Below, piece by piece: positions 1-8,300 of a stretch of 39,975 nucleotides of DNA; the first letter of the stretch is position 1; the number at the start of each line of letters is the position of its first letter. Under the pieces are notes generated by a model. It worked only from the letters and a program-made list of their open reading frames with translations. It made no database searches and was not told the DNA's origin. The DNA is from Candidatus Halobeggiatoa sp. HSG11 (GTDB lineage Bacteria > Pseudomonadota > Gammaproteobacteria > Beggiatoales > Beggiatoaceae). The stretch covers positions 1-39,975 of the forward strand of contig JAUCGL010000026.1 of the NCBI GenBank assembly GCA_030378105.1, given 5' to 3'. Both the position numbers and the translations under genes were made by a program.

Positions 1-1
1 A

Positions 2-970
2 ACAGATACTCTACATTATTATCCTTCAATAACTCATAAAGCAGTGCGAACAATAAATATCAATATAATGTACATGCAAAATCACCTTGAAAAATTTGCA
101 TATTTTTATGATAGAACTAAATTGAATAATGTTAAAAAAACCATTGCAATTTATGAAAGAGATGTCAATCGAAACATATCTATTATTGAAAAACATTTTT
201 TTGGTAGCAAACAAAATATTGATAGAGTTAAAAAATTATTTAAAGATTGGAAGCCAATTCTTAATGAAATTGTGGCTTTGTACCGGAAAAATGATGAAAA
301 ATCAGCCTATCATAAAATATTTAAAGGCGAGAATGCAGTTCATGTTGCCAAATTAAAAAAAGCTGTTAATGTTTTGACTGAATTTGCAGATATAAGCACT
401 GAATTAAACTTATCTCAAGCTAATTCACAAACTAAAAATACTCTATGGTTATCAATCATGATCGTAATTGGTCTATTTATAGGGGTATGGGTTATGTTTT
501 TGATGTACCGTAAGGTAGCAACGGATGTTAATTTAAGTTTTGACATTGCTGATGCGATGGTTAAAGGTGAATTAAAAGGTAAACTTCAGTGTGAGCCTAA
601 TACCAAATCTGAAAGATTATTAGAAATATTAGATAAAGCCAGAATTGAATTTAATGATCGCACTCAAAGTGTAGCAGAAATAGAAAATCAAATAGGTGAA
701 TTGAAAGAAGTTAAACGAGAAATAGAAGAGAATAAGCATTTAGTGGAATTACGAGAAAAAAAGGAAAATATACAAAGACAAATCGCAATGGATACTTTGC
801 GTGCCAGTAAATCATTAGATAGTATATTTACCGGTTTTTTCTTAGAAGAAAATGCTATAGGAACTGATCCAGAAGGTTATTCCACAATTCCTAAAACACC
901 TGCAAGCGGTCAACCAGAAGGTAAACATGCAAAGACCTTTTTTGGACATTTACAAGATGGAAGTTGGTAA
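2..970 (+). CDS. Membrane protein with 4-helix-bundle chemoreceptor-like sensor region (5' truncated)
   Basis: The frame is open to the left edge, so the true start lies outside the window; the first possible internal start is a GTG at 44. Counting from that GTG, residues 20-130 are helical and charged, like the periplasmic four-helix-bundle ligand domain of methyl-accepting chemotaxis proteins. One membrane helix follows (about 134-154), then a short HAMP-like stretch (DAMVKGELKG) and a coiled coil rich in Glu and Lys (about 200-260). The cytoplasmic part is only about 150 residues and ends in a Gly/Pro-rich tail. The hallmark methyl-accepting signalling hairpin is absent, so this is not a complete chemoreceptor. 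It could be a sensor that signals through a partner, or a decayed receptor. The domain assignment is by pattern only. Confidence 0.6.
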   Translation, partial: TDTLHYYPSITHKAVRTININIMYMQNHLEKFAYFYDRTKLNNVKKTIAIYERDVNRNISIIEKHFFGSKQNIDRVKKLFKDWKPILNEIVALYRKNDEKSAYHKIFKGENAVHVAKLKKAVNVLTEFADISTELNLSQANSQTKNTLWLSIMIVIGLFIGVWVMFLMYRKVATDVNLSFDIADAMVKGELKGKLQCEPNTKSERLLEILDKARIEFNDRTQSVAEIENQIGELKEVKREIEENKHLVELREKKENIQRQIAMDTLRASKSLDSIFTGFFLEENAIGTDPEGYSTIPKTPASGQPEGKHAKTFFGHLQDGSW

Positions 971-1260
971 TTTTTGATTTAAAACTTAACATAAATGAAC
1001 TAACACAGAGAGCTTTTATATTCCACCGATTTCATCGATGGCTATTCATATTCAATCCTTTCAGGATTATAACAATAACCCCAACGAGGTTAACACTTGA
1101 ATAGCCATAGTTGAAACCTATGGAATGCTTATACCAAAACATGACTCAAGTTGATTTTTATATACTAAAAACTAATATTCGACAAAGAAAAGAATGTCTT
1201 GCATGTCAAATAGCAGATAAAGTTTGGCATCAAAATTATCAAATTTATGTCCATAGCCAA
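964..1260 (+). repeat. Upstream copy of a long direct repeat covering the holC leader and 5' end
   Basis: This segment matches 1714-1890. Both start at TTGGTAATTTTT, continue with an A/T-rich leader and TTATACCAAAACATGA, and then share the first 40 codons of holC with scattered substitutions. The upstream copy is longer because a hairpin element (1021-1125) sits inside its leader. Homology stops at CCATAGCCAA (1260), where a toxin-antitoxin-like cassette begins. The downstream copy belongs to the intact holC. Confidence 0.85.
1021..1125. repeat. Inverted-repeat intergenic element, copy 1
   Basis: The element has imperfect complementary ends: TTCCACCGATTTCATCGATG at the left and the reverse complement of TTCCATAGGTTTCAACTATG at the right, followed by GGCTATTCA. 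Inside are small hairpins built on CCTTTCAGG and on the CCCCAACGAGG segment. It is the same family as 5064-5176. It carries no ORF, so it is a MITE-like or REP-like element that can fold into a long cruciform or RNA hairpin. Confidence 0.75.
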
Positions 1261-1284
1261 GTAAGAACGGTTGAAATTAATTAA
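1141..1284 (+). pseudogene. Truncated duplicate of holC (first 40 codons)
   Basis: The frame opens with MTQVDFYILKTNIRQRKE, nearly identical to the intact HolC start (MIQVDFYILKTNIRQRKE). It follows the same sequence to codon 40, then reads seven unrelated codons into a stop at 1282-1284. The loss of similarity is abrupt and marks the junction with the following cassette. It cannot make a functional chi subunit. Substitutions such as R19C and A28V show that the copy has drifted since the duplication. Confidence 0.85.
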
Positions 1285-1298
1285 AGGAAAACAGACTT

Positions 1299-1547
1299 AT
1301 GCAAAATATAACACTACGTTCCCGTGTGGATGCAGATGGCAATTTACAATTGAACATACCCACCACACTCCCTAACACTGAATTGGATGTGCTTGTTTTT
1401 TTACGCCCAGTCAATTCTTCTGATGTTAATAAACCAAAAACATTCTCTGAGCGGTGGTACGGAAAATTTAAAGGAATGTCTGACTCTAAAAATAATGCAG
1501 AACGAGATTTGCGGTTTGAATATTTAGCAGAACGTTACCAACTATGA
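1299..1547 (+). CDS. VapB-like antitoxin candidate
   Basis: This is an 82-residue protein. Its N-terminus (about 1-40, LRSRVDADGNLQLNIPTTLP) looks like the small beta-strand antitoxins that precede PIN-domain toxins, and its C-terminal tail is charged (SERWYGKFKGM). Its stop overlaps the ATG of the next frame (ATGA at 1544-1547), the usual translational coupling of a toxin-antitoxin pair. A purine-rich AAAGGAAAA lies upstream. The partner toxin is broken, so the antitoxin may be a relic or may neutralise toxins from elsewhere. The family is inferred from pattern and context. Confidence 0.6.
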   Translation: MQNITLRSRVDADGNLQLNIPTTLPNTELDVLVFLRPVNSSDVNKPKTFSERWYGKFKGMSDSKNNAERDLRFEYLAERYQL

Positions 1548-1684
1548 AAAATATTTTCGTGGATTGCGACATATTGTTAGATGTTGGTTTAAAACGTGAA
1601 CCTTTCTGTCATGCCTCAAGCAAACTACTTGATTATCTTGAGTCTCACCCCAACACCTCAAACAAAATTCAAATAAAATTATAA
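1544..1684 (+). pseudogene. Truncated PIN-domain (VapC-like) toxin
   Basis: The 46-residue frame begins MKNIFVDCDILLDVGLKREP, a typical PIN start with the first acidic metal ligand (D7 or D9) and the LLD segment. The reading ends at LESHPNTSNKIQIKL, where a normal PIN protein would continue for about 90 more residues carrying the remaining catalytic acids. The lost part is replaced by A/T-rich sequence leading into the second holC leader. The toxin is therefore expected to be inactive. The start codon overlaps the antitoxin stop. Confidence 0.75.
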
Positions 1685-1713
1685 AATAAAAAGGTAACTA
1701 TTTACCCATTTAA

Positions 1714-1890
1714 TTGGTAATTTTTCAATTTAAAACATAACAAATTTAAAATTATTCCTTATACCAAAACATGATTCAAGTTGATTTTTACATACTAAAA
1801 ACTAATATTAGACAGAGGAAAGAACGGCTTGCCTGTCAAATAGCTGATAAAGCTTGGCATCAAAATTATCAAATTTATGTCCATAGCGAA
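1714..1890 (+). repeat. Downstream copy of the holC leader/5' direct repeat
   Basis: This is the partner of 964-1260. It includes the leader TTGGTAATTTTTCAATTTAA and the first 40 codons of the intact holC. The two copies bracket the 1261-1713 cassette. Confidence 0.85.
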
Positions 1891-2202
1891 TCGCAAATGG
1901 CTGCCGAACAACTTGATATGATGATGTGGGTATTTAAGGAAGAAAGCTTTTTGCCACATGATGTCTATTATTCAAATACTTCCTCAATAGCTCCAATCCA
2001 AATTGGTTATACTAATCAGGCTTGTAAAGATATGGAAGTGCTGATTAATATGAGTAAAGTTATTCCACCTTTTTTTGAACAATTTCAACGTATTGCCGAA
2101 ATCGTTGACAATAATAATATAGAACGTGAAGCTGGTAGAAACCGTTATCGCTTTTACAAAGAACAGAATTATAATTTAAAAGTACATGAAATCAATCATT
2201 AG
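1771..2202 (+). CDS. holC: DNA polymerase III subunit chi
   Basis: The product is the chi accessory subunit of the DNA polymerase III clamp loader, which links the psi/clamp-loader complex to single-stranded-DNA-binding protein. The 143-residue length fits the family. Recognisable features are the MIQVDFYIL start, the ACQIADKAWHQNYQIYVH segment typical of HolC (residues 21-38), and the QMAAEQLDMMMWVF helix (43-56) followed by FLPHD. The start at 1771 is supported by the family N-terminus. A partial copy of this gene lies at 1141. It is followed 9 nt later by the small gene at 2212, probably in the same transcript. Confidence 0.9.
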   Translation: MIQVDFYILKTNIRQRKERLACQIADKAWHQNYQIYVHSESQMAAEQLDMMMWVFKEESFLPHDVYYSNTSSIAPIQIGYTNQACKDMEVLINMSKVIPPFFEQFQRIAEIVDNNNIEREAGRNRYRFYKEQNYNLKVHEINH

Positions 2203-2211
2203 GCTGTTTAT

Positions 2212-2472
2212 ATGAAAAAATCTAAAACACTCGAACTTCCGATTTTAAATGATGTAGTCATACCGGGTAAAGATGTTGAAGAGCAGGATGAATTTCCTTC
2301 TATATTAAATGAATTAGAAATTAAAGCCTTGCAAAAACAAATAGATAAAATTGTGAAACGACAATTGGAAGCAACTCTTAATAAAGCTATCAATGAAGCT
2401 AGTAATGATATAAAAAAACATTTAGACAAAGTGTTACCTAATCTTATCAAAACTGCCAAAAAACGTAGTTAA
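2212..2472 (+). CDS. Small DUF2486-like protein downstream of holC
   Basis: This is an 86-residue acidic/basic protein starting MKKSKTLELPILNDVVIPGK. The short 'PIL(N/T)DVV.PG' motif near the N-terminus followed by a long amphipathic helix (about 30-80) is like the DUF2486-type proteins found next to holC in other proteobacteria. No enzyme motif is visible. It lies 9 nt after holC and 30 nt before murF, which suggests co-transcription. The family is inferred from motif and neighbourhood; the function is unknown. Confidence 0.6.
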   Translation: MKKSKTLELPILNDVVIPGKDVEEQDEFPSILNELEIKALQKQIDKIVKRQLEATLNKAINEASNDIKKHLDKVLPNLIKTAKKRS

Positions 2473-2502
2473 CTTTGATTTATATATTATCAATATCCAA
2501 AA

Positions 2503-3834
2503 ATGTTTACTTTAACTGAAATAGCCCCAGCATTGAACGCAACTCTTAATGGTGCTGATATTAAATTTACTAGTTGCAGCATAGATACCCGTCAACTACA
2601 ACCAGGAGCTATTTACATAGCTTTAGCTGGCGAAAATTTTGATGGCCATGATTTTGTTCAACAAGCTCAAGACAAAGGAGCTGTCGCAGCTATCATTTCT
2701 CATGATGTTAAGACAAATTTGCCAACCTTACGAGTTCACGATACTCGCAAAGCATTAGGAAAATTGGCTTATTTATGGAGACAACGTTTTGATTTACCTA
2801 TAATTGCAATCACCGGTAGTAACGGCAAAACAACTACCAAGGAAATGTTAAAAGCTATCTTAAGCCAGCATTCAGTATTAGCAACTAAAGGCAACCTTAA
2901 CAATGAAATAGGTGTACCTTTAACCTTATTTAACTTAAATAGTGAACATCATTATGCTGTCGTTGAAATGGGTGCTAACCACATGGGCGAAATTGCCACT
3001 TTGACTAAAATAGCTCAACCCACTTGTGCCATAATAACCCAATGTGCTCCTGCTCATTTGGAAGGGTTTGGAAGTATTGAAGGAGTTGCCAAAGCTAAAG
3101 GTGAAATTTTCACTCATTTACCAAGCGATGGGGTTGCAATTATTAACAATGACGATGTTTATGCTAAGTTATGGCATGATTTAGCAATTTCCCATCAAAT
3201 CAAAACTTATGGTTTGAACAATCAAGCTGATGTATCTGCAAAAAATATAAGTTTACAAGATGATAGTAGTTATTTTATATTACAAACTCCAAGCGGTGAA
3301 ATTGCTATCAATCTACCTTTGCCCGGTCAACATAATATAATGAATGCCTTGGCAGCAAGTAGTGCCGCATTAGTTAATAATTGTACGTTACAAACTATTC
3401 AACAAGGCTTACAATCCATGCAACCAGTAGTTGGACGTTTACAAATTATTAAAGGTAAAATAACATTAATAAATGACACTTATAATGCTAATCCAACTTC
3501 ACTTAAAGCAGCCTTGCAGGTTTTAAACAATATGACATCTCCGCATTGGTTAATACTTGGTGATATGGGTGAACTTGGAACTGATAGCGTTGAATTTCAT
3601 CGGCAAGCTGGGCAATTAGCAAAAGAATTCGAGGTAGAAAAGTTATGGACCATAGGTGATATGAGTCATCATGCTACTACTTATTTTGGAGATAAAGGTA
3701 AGCATTTTACCAATCACGATGATTTAGTTCAATCAATGCTAACTCAATTACCGTCTTCAGCCACTTTATTAATCAAAGGTTCGCGTTCTATGCAAATGGA
3801 AAAAATAGTGCAAGCTTTACAGGAAGGAATTTAA
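2503..3834 (+). CDS. murF: UDP-N-acetylmuramoyl-tripeptide--D-alanyl-D-alanine ligase
   Basis: MurF is the cytoplasmic ATP-dependent ligase that adds D-Ala-D-Ala to the UDP-MurNAc-tripeptide and so completes the pentapeptide precursor of peptidoglycan. The 443-residue length is normal. The N-terminal substrate domain contains SIDTRQLQPGAIYIALAGEN. The Mur-ligase ATP-binding loop is ITGSNGKTTTKE (K109), followed by GNLNNEIGVPLTLFNL. The C-terminal domain has DTYNANPTS and LGDMGELG. It is followed three bases later by mraY, as in the standard division/cell-wall cluster. Confidence 0.95.
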   Translation: MFTLTEIAPALNATLNGADIKFTSCSIDTRQLQPGAIYIALAGENFDGHDFVQQAQDKGAVAAIISHDVKTNLPTLRVHDTRKALGKLAYLWRQRFDLPIIAITGSNGKTTTKEMLKAILSQHSVLATKGNLNNEIGVPLTLFNLNSEHHYAVVEMGANHMGEIATLTKIAQPTCAIITQCAPAHLEGFGSIEGVAKAKGEIFTHLPSDGVAIINNDDVYAKLWHDLAISHQIKTYGLNNQADVSAKNISLQDDSSYFILQTPSGEIAINLPLPGQHNIMNALAASSAALVNNCTLQTIQQGLQSMQPVVGRLQIIKGKITLINDTYNANPTSLKAALQVLNNMTSPHWLILGDMGELGTDSVEFHRQAGQLAKEFEVEKLWTIGDMSHHATTYFGDKGKHFTNHDDLVQSMLTQLPSSATLLIKGSRSMQMEKIVQALQEGI

Positions 3835-3837
3835 AAT

Positions 3838-4923
3838 ATGTTGTTATGGATAAGTGAATATTTAATGAATTTTTACACCGGTTTCAATGTGTTTCAATAT
3901 ATAACATTGCGAGCTATTTTAGGAACAATCACCGCTTTAGGTATATCATTATTAATTGGCCCATTTATGATTCGTAGTTTAAGCCGTAATCAAATTGGTC
4001 AATGTGTACGTGATGACGGACCAGAGACTCATCTTGTCAAAGCCGGTACTCCAACTATGGGAGGTGCGTTGATTTTGGTAGCGATTGCAGTAAGCACGTT
4101 ATTATGGGGTGATTTATCCAATCGTTTTGTGTGGATAGTTTTAGCGGTTACTTTGTTATTTGGATTGATTGGTTTTATAGATGATTATCGCAAAATTGCA
4201 TTGGGAAATTCAAAAGGTTTGTCTGCTAAACAGAAATATTTCTGGCAATCGGTATTTGGTTTAGGGGCAGCATTTGTCTTATTAGCAACAGCTCAATCTC
4301 CTAATGAAACTCAATTAATCGTCCCATTCTTTAAACATATTGTGTTTGACCTTGCTCCTTGGCTATTTGTATTATTAACTTATTTGGTGATTGTGGGAAC
4401 AAGCAATGCGGTTAATCTAACTGATGGTTTAGATGGATTAGCAATTTTGCCTACAGTTTTAGTGGCTGGGGCTTTAGGAATTTTTGCTTACACGACTGGC
4501 CATATCAACTTTGCAAGTTATTTATCCATCCCTTATATAGCTGGAGTTGGGGAAGTGATGGTATTTTGTGGAGCAATAGTCGGAGCTGGCTTAGGATTTT
4601 TATGGTTCAATACTTATCCAGCTCAAGTATTTATGGGTGATGTAGGAGCTTTAGCTTTAGGAGCGGCACTTGGTATTGTTGCTGTTATCGTCCGTCAAGA
4701 GTTGGTATTAATGATAATGGGCGGAGTGTTTGTGATGGAAACTGTGTCGGTTATTTTACAAGTTGCTTCTTTTAAATTGACTGGTAGGCGTATCTTTCGG
4801 ATGGCTCCATTACACCATCATTTTGAATTAAAAGGTTGGCCAGAACCAAGAGTTATAGTTAGATTTTGGATTATAACAGTTGTATTGGTATTGATAGGAT
4901 TGGCTACTTTGAAAATTCGCTAA
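3838..4923 (+). CDS. mraY: Phospho-N-acetylmuramoyl-pentapeptide-transferase
   Basis: MraY is the polytopic inner-membrane enzyme that transfers phospho-MurNAc-pentapeptide to undecaprenyl phosphate, forming lipid I. The 361 residues match the family length. The magnesium and catalytic motifs are present: D115-D116 in [18 protein letters not shown], and D268 in [13 protein letters not shown]. The conserved [14 protein letters not shown] loop lies near the C-terminus. About ten hydrophobic helices are evident. It starts three bases after murF and so is co-transcribed. In many gammaproteobacteria murD follows; here a repeat-bearing gap follows instead. Confidence 0.96.
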   Translation: MLLWISEYLMNFYTGFNVFQYITLRAILGTITALGISLLIGPFMIRSLSRNQIGQCVRDDGPETHLVKAGTPTMGGALILVAIAVSTLLWGDLSNRFVWIVLAVTLLFGLIGFIDDYRKIALGNSKGLSAKQKYFWQSVFGLGAAFVLLATAQSPNETQLIVPFFKHIVFDLAPWLFVLLTYLVIVGTSNAVNLTDGLDGLAILPTVLVAGALGIFAYTTGHINFASYLSIPYIAGVGEVMVFCGAIVGAGLGFLWFNTYPAQVFMGDVGALALGAALGIVAVIVRQELVLMIMGGVFVMETVSVILQVASFKLTGRRIFRMAPLHHHFELKGWPEPRVIVRFWIITVVLVLIGLATLKIR

Positions 4924-5307
4924 GATTGAGCAAAAATTGTTATTTCGAGAATAAGGTACGATTTCCCAAAACTCCTATAATCTTGATTTCGGTAAATACT
5001 CTTCGTTCCATTCCCGAAACAACTATCAAATTAGCGAAGGTATTGATAGTATGACTTAATATATTCCACAGATTTCATCGGTGGTTATTCACATTCAACC
5101 CTTTCAGGGTTTATGAATCAATTGTTAACCCCGAAGGGGTGAAACATGAGAATAGCCATAGATGAAACCTATGGAACTTTAAAAATCAAAAAACGGGAAA
5201 TTTTAAGACAGGATAAAAGCTGTTTTTTGACAGGCTAGGATTATCTCTTGTACCCAACAATTTCCTTAACTTAATGGCATTGACCTAACCAATGAGTAAT
5301 AATAACA
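4924..5307. other. Gap after mraY with a hairpin element and no gene
   Basis: This 384-bp stretch holds the inverted-repeat element at 5064-5176 and otherwise A/T-rich sequence. A 62-codon open frame overlapping the mraY end looks like chance: it has no ribosome-binding site and low-complexity Ser/Lys/Asn content. There is no trace of murD or ftsW. Confidence 0.6.
5064..5176. repeat. Inverted-repeat intergenic element, copy 2
   Basis: Second copy of the element at 1021-1125. The left arm is TTCCACAGATTTCATCGGTG followed by GTTATTCA; the right arm is TGAGAATAGCCATAGATGAA followed by ACCTATGGAA. The internal hairpins CAACCCTTTCAGGGTT and AACCCCGAAGGGGT are better conserved here than in copy 1. 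It lies between convergent-free + strand genes and could act as a transcript end for the holC-mraY operon. Confidence 0.75.
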
Positions 5308-8300
5308 ATGTTATCAAAACATTTATGGAAAATTAATTCATTACTTATCCAAAATAATTTTCTATCATCACAAGGAAGAATAATAACCAATTCATTTTCT
5401 TCATTAAAAACTACTTTATTGATTACCATAATTTTTATGGTATCAACTCCCATTTTTGCAGATGCTAGTTTAGTCATAAATGAAATAAATTATGATGATA
5501 AAGGTGCTGATTTTATAGAATATGTAGAACTAAAAAATATCAGTGGCTCCACAATTGATTTTTCTGTAACACCTTATGTGCTTGACTTGATCAATGGTGA
5601 TACTAAAAATAGTTATAAGACGATTAATATTAAGACTGGTACAGTAGATAATAATGATTATTTTGTGATATGTGGCGATAACACAACAGTACCTAATTGT
5701 GATTTTGATAGTTCACCAAGCACTGGTTTTCTCCAAAATGATGTTGAAGCAATTGTTTTGAAATTAGGTGGTTTTATTGTTGATACAGTTAGTTATGAAG
5801 GTGATGTAACAGGATATGTAGAAGGGACTGCTGCTGGCTCAGATAGTCACACTATAGCTTTAATTAGTCTTTCTCGTTTCCCAGATGGTACAGACACAAA
5901 TAATAATAATTCAGACTTTGCTCTCAAATGTATAACTCCCGGCACTGAAAATAATATTGTTGATAGTAGTGGGTGTTATGCTCTTTCTATTAACGATCCA
6001 ATAGCTATAACTGAAGGAAATAATGGTAATAAAACTATAGATTTTACGGTTAGTTTAAGTCATGCTGCAACACAGGACATTACCGTGGATTATGCTACTG
6101 CTGACAATACTGCAACTGCTAATAGTGATTATAGTTCGATAGCTTCCAAAACTTTAACCTTTCCCGCAAATAATAATACAGTTCAAACTGTAACTGTTAC
6201 TATTAATGGTGATGAAATAGATGAAGGCACTAGTGAAACATTTTATATCAATTTAACCAATAGTAGTAATAATTCTCAAATTAGTGATAATCAAGGTACT
6301 GGAACTATTACTGACGATGACACTGCTGGACTTACCGTAACAGAAACCAGTGGAACTTTAGTTAATGAATCAGGTACTACCGATACATTCACAATTGTCT
6401 TGGATAGCAAACCAACTTCTGACGTTGAAATATCAATTGCCAGTGGAGATATTGGAGAAACAACAGTTGATAAATCTTCTTTGTTTTTTACAACTGGTAA
6501 TTGGAGTATTGCTCAAATTATCACTGTAACTGGGGTAGATGATGGTGCTGTTTCTGATGGCAATCAAACAACTACTGTAACATTAAGTGTTGTTGATGCA
6601 AATAGTGACGACCAATACGACACATTAACTGATACTGTAAACGTCACCACTGTAGACAACGATATAGCGGGAGTTGCTGTTAGTCCAACCAGTCTGACAG
6701 TCAATGAACTAAGTGGGACAGCAAGCTTTACTGTTAAGCTCAATACGCAACCTTCTGGTAGTTCAAGCGTCACAATACCTTTAAGTACATCATCTAATTG
6801 TACAATTTCCCCAACAACTTCAATTACCATAGCTAGTGCAGATTGGAATACCAGTAAATCTGTCATAGTAACTGCGATTGATGATGCGATTGACAATGCA
6901 ACTAATAGAACTTGTACTATTACCACTGGCGATCCAACTAGCGGTGATACTGATTATGGAAACTTAGTTGCTAATGATGTTTCTAATGTTAGCGTTAGCG
7001 TGCAAGATGATGATATTGCTGGAATTGACGATGTTAGTGGTAATATAAATCTTATCGAAGGTGGGGCAACTGGTAGCTATGATATTAAGTTAAGTAGTCA
7101 ACCAAGTGATGATGTGGAAATAACTGTCACGGCTAATACGCAAACAGCAGTTAGTAAAGATGGCGGCACAAACTTAAGTAATAATGTTGTTTTGACTTTT
7201 ACCAATGGTGACTGGAATATTGCCCAAACTATTACTGTTCAAGCTATTGATGATAGTGCTGTAGAAGGAAATCATATCAGTATTATTTCCCATAAAATAA
7301 CTGGTACTGTTAATGATGGTAATTATCCAACAACATTGATATTAGGGAATGTTACTGCCAATATAACCGACAATGACAATCCACCCACAACAGATACCGG
7401 TGGTTCTTCAACTCCATTACCAAACAAAATGACAGTATTTGCCAAATTCGCTGGCCAAGGTTCTGGAATAGTCACCAGCAGTCCACATGGTATTAACTGT
7501 AGAACTGAAGCTGGAGAGTGTAAAGCAGAATTTGATACAGCATCTAAAATGAAACTAACTGTCAAACCAGATTCAGGTTCAGAATTTGATCGTTGGAGTG
7601 GTAAAAACTGTGATACAGAAATATTCCTTACCAGTAATCGTACTTGTACGGCTTATTTCAAACTAACGCCTCGCACTTTGACTGTTTCTTATCCTGAAAA
7701 CAGCATAATAATCAGTTCTCCGCAAGGCATTAACTGTGGCAATAATAATCAAGAATGTAGCCACAAATTTGAAGGTGGTGAGACTATCAATCTGTCAGCT
7801 ATCCCAAACAATGATTATATACTTGATTCATGGTCAGAGAACTGTTCAGATGGTAAGATTCAATTGTTAGAAAATGCTACATGTTCAGCTACTTTAATAA
7901 CCAAACCGGCTGAATCAGTTGTGATAACTCCAGTTGACCCGATAGTTCCAGATATTATTCCACCAACTACGAATACTGATTCAGAAGATTTAACAACTTC
8001 AAATGTTGATGAATCAACTATTTTAACAAATACAGTTAGCTTCAGTGAACAAAATTATGAAGTAGCTGAAAACGCTGGGCAAATTGAAATAACAGCAACT
8101 CGTATCGGTATCGAAGGCAAAGTCACTGTGGAATTATGGAGTTCAGCAAGTGATTATAATATAACAGAAACTTTAGTATGGAATGATGGTTTGGATGGTG
8201 ATATAACCGTGCCAATCACAATCATAGACAACGATATAGTCGATGGTAATAAAGAAATAATTCTCAGTTTAGGTAATGCTGAAAATACCAAATTAGAACT

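Noticed and set aside
1299-1684. Working VapBC toxin-antitoxin pair
   Set aside because: The toxin frame ends after 46 codons and lacks most catalytic residues, so the pair is treated as decayed.
4866-5054. 62-codon open frame overlapping the mraY end
   Set aside because: Out of frame with mraY, low-complexity composition, no ribosome-binding site and no recognisable family.
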